From: Pasteurella sp049670895
GTDB lineage: Bacteria > Pseudomonadota > Gammaproteobacteria > Enterobacterales > Pasteurellaceae
Reading direction: 5' to 3' (one strand)
NCBI RefSeq assembly: GCF_049670895.1
Contig: NZ_CP187170.1
Length of the DNA stretch: 64,000 nucleotides
The notes under the pieces were generated by a model. The model saw nothing but the letters and a program-made list of their open reading frames with translations, ran no database searches and was not told the origin of the DNA. The position numbers and the translations under genes are program-made. This document shows positions 1 to 8,597 of this stretch, piece by piece (position 1 is the stretch's first letter; the number at the start of each line of letters is the position of its first letter).

Positions 1-32
1 GGTCTGTTTTGAAAAAATTTTAAGGAAATATT

Positions 33-257
33 ATGCAAACCTATCCATTTACCCTTGAGGTTAACCTACGCCCAGAAACCCTAGAACGTATTTTACGTGT
101 GATTCGTCATCGTGGTTTTTATGTGGTTGCCATGCATATGACTTCAAGCGAAGAGGCGGCAAAAATCGATTTTACAGTAAAAAGTGATCGCCCCTTAAGT
201 TTACTTACCAATCAATTAGTTAAAGTGTATGATGTGAAAGATATTCATCTGTCCTAA
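33..257 (+). CDS. ilvM: Acetolactate synthase small (regulatory) subunit IlvM
   Basis: This 74-residue protein is almost entirely one ACT-type domain, as in enterobacterial IlvM, the small subunit that stabilises acetolactate synthase II (IlvG). The complex makes acetolactate and acetohydroxybutyrate, the first common step of valine, leucine and isoleucine synthesis. Features seen are the opening beta strand YPFTLEVNLRPETLERILRV and the second strand KIDFTVKSDRPL. The ATG follows an AAGGAA ribosome site at 22-27. Bases 1-32 probably hold the 3' tail of the large-subunit gene, but which frame is coding cannot be decided from so little sequence. The gene leads into ilvD and ilvA and so belongs to an ilvGMDA-type operon that lacks ilvE here. 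Confidence 0.9.
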   Translation: MQTYPFTLEVNLRPETLERILRVIRHRGFYVVAMHMTSSEEAAKIDFTVKSDRPLSLLTNQLVKVYDVKDIHLS

Positions 258-275
258 TCAATGAGGAGTTGTGCA

Positions 276-896
276 ATGCATTTCGTCAAAAAACTGGTCA
301 TGAGTACATTAGTTGTTGCGACAAGCGGTTGTTTCAGTACGCATTACACGCCTATCAGTACTAAAACAGAATCAATTTATGCTTTTATGCTGTCTGATAA
401 TGCCATTCACGTTTTGGGTGAGCATTACGATTATCAAATTAGTGCTAACAAAACCAAAAATGCGAAAGGGCTGATTCAGTTATTGCATTCCCCTTACTAT
501 TCATCCATTAAGCAAATTGATCTCATAGAAATCAAAAAGAATGTAAAAAGCAATACCGCACAAGCCTGTTTAGACATCGACTTCGAGCCAACAAAATTTA
601 CCGAAGCACAACAAAACGATTTGAGTGACAATTATCAAGTTCGAGTAGTCCCGAAACGTGTTTATTACCCTACTTGTCTTGAAAATATTGCGTTAGTCAA
701 AGTGGAAAATAGAGAACAGCTTTTAACCAAAAATAAATTCTCACCGCCACTAAAAACTCGTTTTGTTGAGTATAAAGAAAATACGCATTATGATTCGCAA
801 GCTACTAAAATCGGGCTGGCTATCGCCGTCGTTGCCCCGATTTATATTGCGGGTTCAATTATTGCATTGCCTTTCACATTGTTTGATCAGCACTAA
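276..896 (+). CDS. Putative lipoprotein or exported protein with a C-terminal membrane helix
   Basis: The function is not recognised. I place the start at 276 rather than 261, because GAGGAG at 263-268 overlaps the earlier ATG and is correctly spaced for the later one. The 206-residue product opens with a basic, hydrophobic signal ending ATSGC at residue 19. This resembles a lipobox but has Thr instead of Leu at -3, so lipidation is uncertain. The mature part is hydrophilic. The C-terminus carries a hydrophobic stretch of about 25 residues (IGLAIAVVAPIYIAGSIIAL), which is unusual for a lipoprotein. The gene starts 18 bp after ilvM and is followed 14 bp later by another lipoprotein gene. The two appear to have been inserted into the ilv operon and may be a functional pair. 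Confidence 0.6.
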   Translation: MHFVKKLVMSTLVVATSGCFSTHYTPISTKTESIYAFMLSDNAIHVLGEHYDYQISANKTKNAKGLIQLLHSPYYSSIKQIDLIEIKKNVKSNTAQACLDIDFEPTKFTEAQQNDLSDNYQVRVVPKRVYYPTCLENIALVKVENREQLLTKNKFSPPLKTRFVEYKENTHYDSQATKIGLAIAVVAPIYIAGSIIALPFTLFDQH

Positions 897-910
897 GTGG
901 GAAGCATAAG

Positions 911-1573
911 ATGTGGTACAAGACAGTTGGGTTAATCATCGGCTGTTTATTATTAAATGGCTGTTGCTTTGTTGGGAGTTGCATCCCACCAAAAATCGAG
1001 ATTATCCAACAGCAAGAGGGTGTGATTGAGTCTATCGTTAAGCAAGATACCCAAGTTTATTTTGTGACAAACCAAGGCACCTATGTTTCAAAGGATACTG
1101 CGGAGTATGACGAGATAAACGCATTCCCAAAAGCGTTTTACCTTGAAGATTCATTGGTGCTCACAGAGCAAGGTAAGCCAAATCATCAAACCATCACGCA
1201 CCTTATCTATTTAGATGCGATGAAAACAGGAAAAACCATTCAAATGGACGAATTTGGGCGTAAAACCCTTATTTTGAATGAACAAAAACCTTGGACTAAC
1301 TTGTCTGTATGGACTTATCAAGATTTTGCAGAGGATACAATTAGCCAAAATGCTAGAGTACGTTTTCCACACGAGTTAACGGACATCGCCACCTCTCGAG
1401 CAGAGCAAAAAATACGTTTAGATAAAGACAGACCAAAACTTATCGCACTTAAAATCGTGCATTATCACGTAACGAAACGAGATTCATCGAATCAACTAAC
1501 ATTAACAAAAGAGAACCAAAATAAGCCGATTTCAACCTCATTTGTTGATTGGAAACCAATTCAAAATCATTAA
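911..1573 (+). CDS. Putative lipoprotein, function unknown
   Basis: This 220-residue protein begins with a clear type II signal, MWYKTVGLIIGCLLLNGC, with a good lipobox (LLNGC, Cys18). Further cysteines follow at once (CCFVGSC). The rest is soluble and beta-rich with no domain that I recognise. It lies 14 bp downstream of the preceding lipoprotein-like gene and 72 bp upstream of the ilvD start, in the same direction, so transcription with the ilv genes is likely. No link to amino acid synthesis can be seen in the protein. It is best treated as a passenger gene. Confidence 0.65.
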   Translation: MWYKTVGLIIGCLLLNGCCFVGSCIPPKIEIIQQQEGVIESIVKQDTQVYFVTNQGTYVSKDTAEYDEINAFPKAFYLEDSLVLTEQGKPNHQTITHLIYLDAMKTGKTIQMDEFGRKTLILNEQKPWTNLSVWTYQDFAEDTISQNARVRFPHELTDIATSRAEQKIRLDKDRPKLIALKIVHYHVTKRDSSNQLTLTKENQNKPISTSFVDWKPIQNH

Positions 1574-1645
1574 ATTAAGCGGTGAAACATGGTGGCTTTA
1601 TTGGCATGCCACCATTTAACACGCAAACACAACGTTGGAGAGATT

Positions 1646-3481
1646 ATGCCTAAATTACGTTCCGCGACCAGTACACAAGGTCGCAATATGGCGGGGGCAC
1701 GTGCCTTATGGCGTGCTACGGGAATGAAAGAAAATGACTTTGGTAAACCGATTATTGCCGTGGTCAATTCCTTTACGCAATTTGTCCCTGGTCATGTGCA
1801 TTTAAAAGATATGGGGCAACTTGTCGCCCGTGAAATTGAAAAAGCTGGTGGCGTGGCGAAAGAATTTAATACCATTGCGGTGGATGATGGCATTGCCATG
1901 GGGCATGGTGGCATGCTCTATTCCTTACCTAGCCGTGATTTAATTGCCGATTCAGTGGAATATATGGTCAATGCACATTGTGCCGATGCGATGGTGTGTA
2001 TTTCTAACTGCGATAAAATCACCCCTGGGATGCTCATGGCGGCGTTACGCCTAAATATTCCTTGTGTGTTTGTTTCTGGTGGACCAATGGAAGCAGGCAA
2101 AACCAAATTGTCTGATAAAATCATCAAACTGGATTTAGTGGATGCCATGATCCAAGGGGCAAACCCGAATGTTTCAGACGAAGACAGTGCACAAATTGAA
2201 CGTTCTGCTTGCCCAACTTGTGGGTCTTGCTCGGGTATGTTTACGGCTAACTCCATGAACTGTCTCACCGAAGCCTTAGGTTTAAGTTTGCCAGGGAACG
2301 GCTCTTGCTTGGCGACCCATGCTGACCGTAAACAACTGTTCCTCAATGCAGGGAAACAAGTGGTTGAACTGTGCAAACGTTATTATGAACAGGACGATGA
2401 TAGCGTCTTGCCTCGTTCCATTGCGACCAAAAAAGCGTTTGAAAATGCCATGAGTTTAGATATTGCCATGGGCGGCTCAACCAATACGGTATTGCATTTA
2501 TTGGCGGCGGCACAAGAAGCCGAAGTGGATTTCACCATGGCTGATATTGACCGTTTATCTCGTCAAGTGCCTTGTTTAAGTAAAGTGGCACCGAACACGC
2601 AAAAATACCATATGGAAGATGTACACCGTGCAGGTGGTATTATGGCGATTTTAGGGGAATTGGATCGTGCCCAGTTATTGCATAACGATACCCGTACTGT
2701 CCTCGGCATGAGCCTTGCGGAACAAATTGCAAAATATGATATTGTGCTGAGCAAAGATGAAGCCGTACACCAATTCTTCCGTGCAGGCCCTGCAGGGATT
2801 CGCACCACTGAAGCCTTTTCGCAAGATTGTCGTTGGGATACGGTGGACGATGATCGTGAAAACGGCTGTATTCGTAGCAAACAATTTGCCTATAGCCAAG
2901 ATGGCGGGTTAGCCATGCTATCAGGTAACTTGGCGATGGACGGTTGTATCGTCAAAACGGCTGGGGTGGACGAAAGCATTTTAAAATTCACGGGCAATGC
3001 GATTGTGTTTGAAAGCCAAGAAGATGCTGTGGCGGGGATTTTAGGAGGCAAAGTGCAAGCAGGTCATGTGGTGGTGATTCGCTATGAAGGACCAAAAGGT
3101 GGACCGGGTATGCAAGAAATGCTTTATCCAACGAGTTATTTAAAATCCATGGGTTTAGGTAAAGCCTGTGCTTTATTAACAGATGGGCGTTTCTCAGGCG
3201 GCACATCAGGATTATCCATTGGGCATTGCTCCCCTGAAGCCGCAGCAGGGGGATTAATTGGATTAGTGAAAGACGGCGATAAAATTGAAATTGATATTCC
3301 AAACCGTTCCATTCAGCTTTGTGTCGCAGAAGAGGAACTTGCCCAACGCCGTGTGGAACAAGATAAACTGGGTTGGCAACCTGTCAACCGTCAACGTGAA
3401 GTGTCCTTTGCCTTAAAAGTGTATGGGCATTTTGCTACCTCGGCAGACAAAGGTGCGGTGAGGGATAAAACGAAAATTTAA
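1646..3481 (+). CDS. ilvD: Dihydroxy-acid dehydratase IlvD
   Basis: IlvD dehydrates 2,3-dihydroxy-isovalerate and 2,3-dihydroxy-3-methylvalerate to the keto acids that precede valine/leucine and isoleucine. An ATG at 1589 is in frame, but the family N-terminus (MPKLRSATSTQGRNMAGARA) starts at 1646 after GGAG at 1637-1640, giving 611 residues against about 616 in E. coli. Iron-sulphur cluster cysteines are visible in CISNCDKITPGM (Cys122) and CPTCGSCSGM (Cys189, 192, 195). Other family blocks are GGSTNTVLHLLA and DGRFSGGTSGLSIGH near the C-terminus. It is followed by ilvA after a 106-bp gap that contains a strong stem-loop. Confidence 0.97.
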   Translation: MPKLRSATSTQGRNMAGARALWRATGMKENDFGKPIIAVVNSFTQFVPGHVHLKDMGQLVAREIEKAGGVAKEFNTIAVDDGIAMGHGGMLYSLPSRDLIADSVEYMVNAHCADAMVCISNCDKITPGMLMAALRLNIPCVFVSGGPMEAGKTKLSDKIIKLDLVDAMIQGANPNVSDEDSAQIERSACPTCGSCSGMFTANSMNCLTEALGLSLPGNGSCLATHADRKQLFLNAGKQVVELCKRYYEQDDDSVLPRSIATKKAFENAMSLDIAMGGSTNTVLHLLAAAQEAEVDFTMADIDRLSRQVPCLSKVAPNTQKYHMEDVHRAGGIMAILGELDRAQLLHNDTRTVLGMSLAEQIAKYDIVLSKDEAVHQFFRAGPAGIRTTEAFSQDCRWDTVDDDRENGCIRSKQFAYSQDGGLAMLSGNLAMDGCIVKTAGVDESILKFTGNAIVFESQEDAVAGILGGKVQAGHVVVIRYEGPKGGPGMQEMLYPTSYLKSMGLGKACALLTDGRFSGGTSGLSIGHCSPEAAAGGLIGLVKDGDKIEIDIPNRSIQLCVAEEELAQRRVEQDKLGWQPVNRQREVSFALKVYGHFATSADKGAVRDKTKI

Positions 3482-3487
3482 CTTATT

Positions 3488-3543
3488 AAGCCGTGTGGGC
3501 AAGGTTGCCCACCGTTTTCTCATTGATCGGTTTATTACGGCTT
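3488..3543 (+). terminator. Stem-loop between ilvD and ilvA (possible partial terminator)
   Basis: An inner perfect 8-bp stem, GTGGGCAA/TTGCCCAC at 3495-3512, lies within an outer pair, AAGCCGT at 3488-3494 and ACGGCTT at 3537-3543, followed by TTTCTT. It sits in the ilvD-ilvA gap and could lower expression of ilvA relative to ilvD or protect the ilvD mRNA end. Structure was judged by eye only. Confidence 0.45.
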
Positions 3544-3587
3544 TTTCTTGCTTGAGCAATAAAATTAAAAAATAACGGACAACGTCT

Positions 3588-5129
3588 ATGGTCAATAACT
3601 TTCATTCAACTCACCCAACGGGTGCAGAATACCTCAGAGCGGTGCTGAGCTCCAAAGTCTATGAAGTGGCACAAGTCACCCCCCTTCAAGATATGCCAAA
3701 ATTGTCTGAACGTTTAGGCAATAAAGTGTTTATCAAACGTGAAGACCGTCAACCCGTACACAGCTTCAAATTGCGTGGAGCCTATGCCATGATCGCAGGC
3801 TTAAATGCAGAACAAAAAGCGTCGGGGGTGATTGCCGCCTCCGCAGGCAATCATGCTCAAGGCGTGGCATTATCGGCGAAACAGCTTGGTTTGCGTGCTT
3901 TAATCGTCATGCCACAAAATACCCCAAGCATTAAAGTGGATGCCGTACGAGGATTTGGCGGGGAAGTCTTATTACATGGTGCGAATTTTGATGAAGCCAA
4001 AGCTAAAGCCATTGAACTGGCAGAAAGTAAAAATATGACCTTCATTCCCCCTTTTGATCATCCCGCGGTCATTGCAGGTCAAGGCTCATTGGCGATGGAG
4101 TTATTGCAACAAAACAGCCAAATTGACCGCATTTTTGTGCCTGTTGGGGGAGGCGGCTTAGCGGCAGGGATTGCAGTGTTAATCAAACAATTAATTCCAG
4201 AAATTAAAGTGATTGGCGTAGAATCGAAGGATTCCGCTTGTTTATATTATGCCTTAAAAGCGGGCAAACCCGTGGATTTAGATCGTGTTGGCTTATTTGC
4301 TGATGGGGTGGCTGTGAAACGGATTGGTGATGAAACCTTCCGTGTTTGTCAGCAATATATTGACGATGTGGTCTTGGTGGACAGCGATGAAATTTGTGCC
4401 GCAGTCAAAGATATTTTTGAAAATGTGCGTGCCATTGCTGAACCCTCTGGTGCCTTATCGCTAGCAGGGTTAAAAAAATATGTCAAAGAGCACAATATTC
4501 AAGGGGAAACCTTGGTTAATGTGTTATCGGGTGCAAATTTAAATTTCCACACCTTACGCTATGTTTCAGAACGTTGTGAAATTGGTGAACAGCATGAAGC
4601 CCTGCTGGCGGTGACCATTCCTGAACAACCAGGAAGCTTCTTAAAATTCTGCCATATTTTAGGTCATGTGCCTGTGACCGAGTTTAAATACCGCTATGCC
4701 GATGACAAACAAGCGTGCATTTTCGTGGGGGTACGCATTACAGGTGAAGAAGAAAAACAAAGCATTATCAATCAGCTACAACAAAATGGGTATGATTTAA
4801 TAGATTTATCCAATGATGATATTGCCAAAACGCACATTCGCTACATGATTGGTGGACGTTCAAATAGCTCGTTGAAAGAACGCTTATATAACTTTGAATT
4901 TCCAGAACAAAAAGGTGCCTTGTTAAAATTCCTTGAAACACTTGGACAAACCCATTGGAATATTTCCGTCTTCCACTATCGTGCCCACGGTGCAGACTAT
5001 GGCAACGTCCTAGCGGGTTTTCAACTAGATGATAAAGATCTCGACGCCTTCCATCAGCACTTGGAAAAACTGGGCTATGTCTATCAAGATGTTACCGAAA
5101 GCCCTGCATATCGTTATTTTTTAGTTTGA
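3588..5129 (+). CDS. ilvA: Threonine ammonia-lyase (threonine deaminase), biosynthetic, IlvA
   Basis: IlvA converts threonine to 2-oxobutanoate, the committed step of isoleucine synthesis, and is the isoleucine-inhibited, valine-activated enzyme of the pathway. The 513-residue length matches the biosynthetic form (E. coli 514). The PLP lysine is Lys61 in HSFKLRGAYAM. The phosphate-binding glycine loop is VGGGGLAAG, near residue 190. Two ACT-like regulatory repeats occupy about 335-410 and 430-505, which distinguishes it from the short catabolic TdcB. It is the last gene of the ilv cluster and is followed directly by a rho-independent terminator. Confidence 0.97.
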   Translation: MVNNFHSTHPTGAEYLRAVLSSKVYEVAQVTPLQDMPKLSERLGNKVFIKREDRQPVHSFKLRGAYAMIAGLNAEQKASGVIAASAGNHAQGVALSAKQLGLRALIVMPQNTPSIKVDAVRGFGGEVLLHGANFDEAKAKAIELAESKNMTFIPPFDHPAVIAGQGSLAMELLQQNSQIDRIFVPVGGGGLAAGIAVLIKQLIPEIKVIGVESKDSACLYYALKAGKPVDLDRVGLFADGVAVKRIGDETFRVCQQYIDDVVLVDSDEICAAVKDIFENVRAIAEPSGALSLAGLKKYVKEHNIQGETLVNVLSGANLNFHTLRYVSERCEIGEQHEALLAVTIPEQPGSFLKFCHILGHVPVTEFKYRYADDKQACIFVGVRITGEEEKQSIINQLQQNGYDLIDLSNDDIAKTHIRYMIGGRSNSSLKERLYNFEFPEQKGALLKFLETLGQTHWNISVFHYRAHGADYGNVLAGFQLDDKDLDAFHQHLEKLGYVYQDVTESPAYRYFLV

Positions 5130-5136
5130 TTTAATG

Positions 5137-5179
5137 AAAAATACCCAAGTTTTTAAAGCGTTAAACTTAGGTATTTTTT
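5137..5179 (+). terminator. Rho-independent terminator of the ilv operon
   Basis: An inverted repeat, AAAAATACCCAAGTTT against AAACTTAGGTATTTTTT with one mismatch, starts 8 bp after the ilvA stop and ends in a T run. Confidence 0.85.
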
Positions 5180-5183
5180 CAAT

Positions 5184-5383
5184 CTATTTTACAGATATAT
5201 CAGGATAAAATCCTTTTCCCCAATTTGCTTTCGGATTATTCATCATGACTTGTAAAATAATGGGAATAACAGTGCTCAGAATGCAAGCCAACGTAATACC
5301 CGATGGACAGGCAAACGTAATTCATCCTTATAGTGATCACGTTCAGTTTGGTATTGTGTTTGGCGAGATTGATATGTAGGCAT
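5184..5383 (-). pseudogene. Frameshifted small membrane protein gene
   Basis: On the minus strand a very good ribosome site (AAAGGAG, 5391-5397 on the plus strand) precedes an ATG at 5383. The frame reads MPTYQSRQTQYQTERDHY and on to ...VLRWLAF, then meets TGA at 5278-5276, giving 35 codons. In another frame the sequence continues at once as STVIPIILQVMMNN... and ends at TAG (5186-5184). Joined, they would give a protein of about 65 residues: a polar N-terminus, one membrane helix and a short tail. The simplest reading is a 1-nt loss (or 2-nt gain) near 5277, either real decay or a sequence error. I do not recognise the family. Apart from this remnant and the two flanking terminators, I see nothing else in 5130-5490. 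Confidence 0.55.
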
Positions 5384-5432
5384 GTGAGAACTCCTTTGAA
5401 TGCGTATTAGCATTTTTTTATGGTAAAAAAGA

Positions 5433-5476
5433 AAGCGGTTATTTTCTTCTAAACAATTCGAGAAAATAAACCGCTT
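5433..5476 (-). terminator. Terminator hairpin at the end of the dynamin island
   Basis: A near-perfect stem of about 15 bp (AAGCGGTTATTTTCT at 5433-5447 against AGAAAATAAACCGCTT at 5461-5476) lies 14 bp past the stop of the zinc-ribbon gene on the minus strand, followed by an A/T-rich stretch. It probably ends the leftward transcript of the island. Confidence 0.7.
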
Positions 5477-5490
5477 GTTACCTATATGGA

Positions 5491-5679
5491 CTATTTTTTT
5501 AAAAATGGAAAAATAAGTCTTAAAAAACCATTATCAACTTTTCTAAATTCAACCTTACCGCCACATTTAGGACAGCTATCCACCCATTTAAAGCACACGT
5601 CAGAATATTGAATCGCATCACTTTTCCAACCGCACTTTATGCAAGTTTGCTGGCGTGGAGGATATTGAGAAATAGGCAT
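5491..5679 (-). CDS. Small zinc-ribbon protein
   Basis: This is a 62-residue protein with two cysteine pairs, CIKC (residues 13-16) and CPKCGG (37-42), the pattern of a zinc ribbon. The C-terminus is hydrophobic and basic (FLRLIFPFLKK). AAAGGAG stands 7 bp before the ATG, a strong ribosome site, so translation is likely. It lies 67 bp downstream of the last dynamin-like gene and is followed by a large terminator hairpin, so it may be the final gene of the island. A USS core (5629-5637) lies inside it. Function is unknown; such proteins often bind nucleic acid or act as adaptors. Confidence 0.6.
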   Translation of the reverse strand: MPISQYPPRQQTCIKCGWKSDAIQYSDVCFKWVDSCPKCGGKVEFRKVDNGFLRLIFPFLKK

Positions 5680-5746
5680 ATTTTCTCCTTTAATTGTATA
5701 TAGCTAAATAGAATTACAACATAGTGTATTTTAACCACCAATCTCG

Positions 5747-7264
5747 CTAGAAGGGCCAAATACGTATGGCCTTCAGTGGTCTTGGTCCAGAGGATGATGC
5801 AAAGCTTGCACCATTGCGTTTTTTCCTCGTTTTCGGTTTTTCCCTCGTTTTCGGTTTTTCTATCGTTTTTTTCTCGATACTACAAAATTCTTCCTGAATA
5901 TCATTTATTTTAGTTAAATTAATAAAGTCTTTACTTAAGCTAACATCATCAATAGTCAACACATTACGCGTAATGTTACTCTTTTTGCCAAAAATGTGAT
6001 CAATGGCTTCCACAAATTTTGTGATGACGTTTTCTAATATTCTGAGTTGCATCTGATACTGTTTCGAAGCAAACAAGGCTTGCAAGCTGCTGAGTTGCTC
6101 AGTATATGAGTTTGAATCATCAGCCCCAGCTGCCAATAAATCCAATGCCATCTTTTGTAAGCAATGGGCAATTTCTTGATTTTCTTTGATTTTACGCCAA
6201 AGAGCGTATTGATATTTTTCATCCACTTCATACAGTTTTTGAATAATATTTTCATGCTTCTTGTAAGAAGGGCTATCCAAGTTATCTAAAAAACTCTCTA
6301 GTGATTGATGAAGATGAATCTTACATTGATTCTCTTTTTGAGTGGAAGAATAAGTACTTATTCCAGCTACTTCAATATCATAATCATCTAATTGTGTAGC
6401 GACTTCCTCAATGATTGCTCCACATTCACTTTCCTCTCGCAAATCTGCCTTATTTAACACAATGTATAAGGGTTTATTGGTATCTTGAGTCACTTTATCT
6501 AAAAATTCCAAATCGCTTTTGGGAATGGTTCCGTTTGAATCTAACCCAATCACCCAAATCAAGGCTTCGGCATTATGAATAAAGTTTTCCGCCGTGTTGG
6601 CATCTTCGTCTTGGAAACCATTTTTCACATCTGAAGGGTTGTATCCTGGTGTATCGATAATACATAAATGCTGATACTTAATTGGAGTAGTGAAAAATAA
6701 AAAAGGCATAATGCTTTTTAGGTTAAAACCAAAAGAGCGGATAAAACCGTGGGAAAGCTTACTGTGAAAGTGTGGGTCTAATTTTGATAAGTCAACAACC
6801 CCCCCTGTACTACTATAGCCAAGAAGTGTTGTTCGCTTTTCTGTATTATTAAAAACATAAGTTGGAATGGCAGTGGTAGGTTCAATACCAATTGGTAAAC
6901 GAAAATGGGGATCTGAAAATAAACTGCTAATAAATTCAGACTTACCTGCACTAAATCCTCCTGCGACAGCCACTAAACGTTTTTGATAAAATTCAGGACA
7001 AGCACTTATTTCCCGTAACGTTTTACCAATCTCTTGTAGATCTAACATTGCTTGTACTTCACCTTGTAAGGCACGTTCATTATTCGTAAACATTAAAAAA
7101 TCAGTGTAGAAAATCCGATAAAATTCGTCTAAGCCTTTATTTTCATTTTTTGCAGACAATAAACTTCCTACAAGATTTTGGCATAATTGGGCATCATTTA
7201 GTTGTTTTTTTAGTGCTGAAATTTCTTGTTCTAATTGTTGACTGTGAGGGTGTTGTTTATTCAT
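5747..7264 (-). CDS. Dynamin-like GTPase A
   Basis: This 505-residue large GTPase opens with a coiled-coil-like segment (residues 8-30). The GTPase motifs follow in order: P-loop GGFSAGKS at 102-109, DTPG at 204-207 and a canonical NKAD at 271-274. Behind the G domain is a helical region and a lysine-rich, repetitive tail (EKPKTREKPKTRKK) ending in PLKAIRIWPF. Members of the dynamin superfamily bind membranes and polymerise on GTP; a membrane role here is inferred from the family. Its first 64 codons and the 74 bp before it are repeated almost exactly at the start of gene B. The ribosome site is weak (AATAAG before ATG). It lies fourth after the WYL regulator in the same direction. Confidence 0.8.
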   Translation of the reverse strand: MNKQHPHSQQLEQEISALKKQLNDAQLCQNLVGSLLSAKNENKGLDEFYRIFYTDFLMFTNNERALQGEVQAMLDLQEIGKTLREISACPEFYQKRLVAVAGGFSAGKSEFISSLFSDPHFRLPIGIEPTTAIPTYVFNNTEKRTTLLGYSSTGGVVDLSKLDPHFHSKLSHGFIRSFGFNLKSIMPFLFFTTPIKYQHLCIIDTPGYNPSDVKNGFQDEDANTAENFIHNAEALIWVIGLDSNGTIPKSDLEFLDKVTQDTNKPLYIVLNKADLREESECGAIIEEVATQLDDYDIEVAGISTYSSTQKENQCKIHLHQSLESFLDNLDSPSYKKHENIIQKLYEVDEKYQYALWRKIKENQEIAHCLQKMALDLLAAGADDSNSYTEQLSSLQALFASKQYQMQLRILENVITKFVEAIDHIFGKKSNITRNVLTIDDVSLSKDFINLTKINDIQEEFCSIEKKTIEKPKTREKPKTRKKRNGASFASSSGPRPLKAIRIWPF

Positions 7265-7286
7265 CTTATTATTCGCCTATGATAAG

Positions 7287-7320
7287 AAGCTGGCGGAATG
7301 ATTATCAATCTAGCCAGCTT
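7287..7320. repeat. Inverted repeat between genes B and A
   Basis: AAGCTGGC (7287-7294) pairs with GCCAGCTT (7313-7320), followed on the plus strand by TT. It lies in the 74-bp gap between the B stop and the A start and is duplicated at 8531-8564. It may reduce read-through between the repeated genes. Confidence 0.5.
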
Positions 7321-7338
7321 TTCGTAAGTAAAAGAAGG

Positions 7339-8508
7339 TTATAAATTAATCCACTGTTTAAGTTGGGCTAGTTCTGTTTTTAGTTGGTTGTAATAAAACA
7401 AACTGGCTTCTTGGTTCTCAATGTCGTCTATCAAACTTTTTAGATTATTCTCTAAATCACCAACAAAATTGTCAGCTAAGTTGGTACTTTTCAGGCTGAG
7501 AATATAGGTTGCAATATACAGATCAATATCTGAACTTGCCTCATCTTCTAATGTCTCAATATAGTTTCTCGCTTCCTTGTTAAATTCCTCTGCCTCATCT
7601 TTCTCTAATTTACCTGAACGCTTCAATGTAGCGGGTATTTCATTTGTAAATTTAAAGGTCGGTTCTGGAATGGTGGCAAAAATATTTAGTAATGTACGCT
7701 TGATGAGTAGAACATCAAGAGCATCATCCCCCATTATCTCACGCAGTTTACGCAGGATATTGCCGTAGAACTCTTTCTTCCAAGGGTTTTGAAAGCTTAG
7801 TACTGTATCGTTTAGCTCATTTCCTAAGTGAGAACGAGCTTTATCAATGGCTTGTCTTACCGTGGTGGCATTCACGGTGTCCACATCATAATATCTAGTA
7901 CGATATTCATCGTCTGCCCAAAATGCATACCAAGAGGCTTCTTTATACAAATAGCTTTTGCTACGGCTTTCTGTTTTCTGTGCTCGATCTACTTTATCTT
8001 GGCATGTTTCTATTTGCTCTTTTAGGGTATTTTTCATTTGTTTACGCAAGCTCACTTTTATTTTAAAAATAAGATCATCGTAAACTTCTCCTAACTCTCT
8101 TTCTATTCGAGCTCGCTGTTTTTCTATCGCTTGCTTTTGTTGTTTTAATTCAGCAATATCTGTGTTTTCAATTTGCTGTATCCTATTTGTAATAAAAGCA
8201 TTTAATCCTTCTAAATAAGCGGTGAGTGCGGTTTGTTTTGCTTTTTTAAACTCCATTCCGCGAGTTTGTAGAATCTCTTTTTTACGAGCATTGACATCTC
8301 TAAACACATCATGCTCACTTTCATTATTCGTAAACATTAAAAAATCAGTGCAGAAAATCCGATAAAATTCGTCTAAGCCTTTATTTTCATTTTTTGCAGA
8401 CAATAAACTTCCTACAAGATTTTGGCATAATTGGGCATCATTTAGTTGTTTTTTTAGTGCTGAAATTTCTTGTTCTAATTGTTGACTGTGAGGGTGTTGT
8501 TTATTCAT
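7339..8508 (-). CDS. Chimeric dynamin-like gene B without a GTPase domain
   Basis: This intact 389-codon frame is a fusion. Residues 1-63 equal the N-terminus of GTPase A (one difference, Cys53 for Tyr53). From about residue 67 to the end it matches residues 428-753 of GTPase C. The whole G domain, including the P-loop, is missing; only the leader and the helical stalk remain. The fusion is what a tandem duplication of the C-3'/A-5' segment would produce. The stalk differs from that of C at roughly 30 residues and its C-terminus runs on to QWINL, where C has a stop codon. It may be a by-product, or it could still co-assemble with A and C as a non-catalytic partner. Confidence 0.75.
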   Translation of the reverse strand: MNKQHPHSQQLEQEISALKKQLNDAQLCQNLVGSLLSAKNENKGLDEFYRIFCTDFLMFTNNESEHDVFRDVNARKKEILQTRGMEFKKAKQTALTAYLEGLNAFITNRIQQIENTDIAELKQQKQAIEKQRARIERELGEVYDDLIFKIKVSLRKQMKNTLKEQIETCQDKVDRAQKTESRSKSYLYKEASWYAFWADDEYRTRYYDVDTVNATTVRQAIDKARSHLGNELNDTVLSFQNPWKKEFYGNILRKLREIMGDDALDVLLIKRTLLNIFATIPEPTFKFTNEIPATLKRSGKLEKDEAEEFNKEARNYIETLEDEASSDIDLYIATYILSLKSTNLADNFVGDLENNLKSLIDDIENQEASLFYYNQLKTELAQLKQWINL

Positions 8509-8530
8509 CTTATGATTCGCCTATGATAAG

Positions 8531-8564
8531 AAGCTGGCGGAATGATTATCAATTTAGCCAGCTT
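8531..8564. repeat. Inverted repeat between genes C and B
   Basis: This is the second copy of the AAGCTGGC/GCCAGCTT stem, in the gap between the C stop and the B start, with one base changed in the loop. It moved with the 1.25-kb duplication. Confidence 0.5.
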
Positions 8565-8597
8565 TTCGTAAGTAAAAGAAGGTTATAAATTAATCCA

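Noticed and set aside
1..32. End of the acetolactate synthase large-subunit gene
   Set aside because: Likely by context, but 32 bases do not identify the frame, so it is not listed as a feature.
2563..2899. Minus-strand frames inside ilvD
   Set aside because: Shadows of ilvD in other frames.
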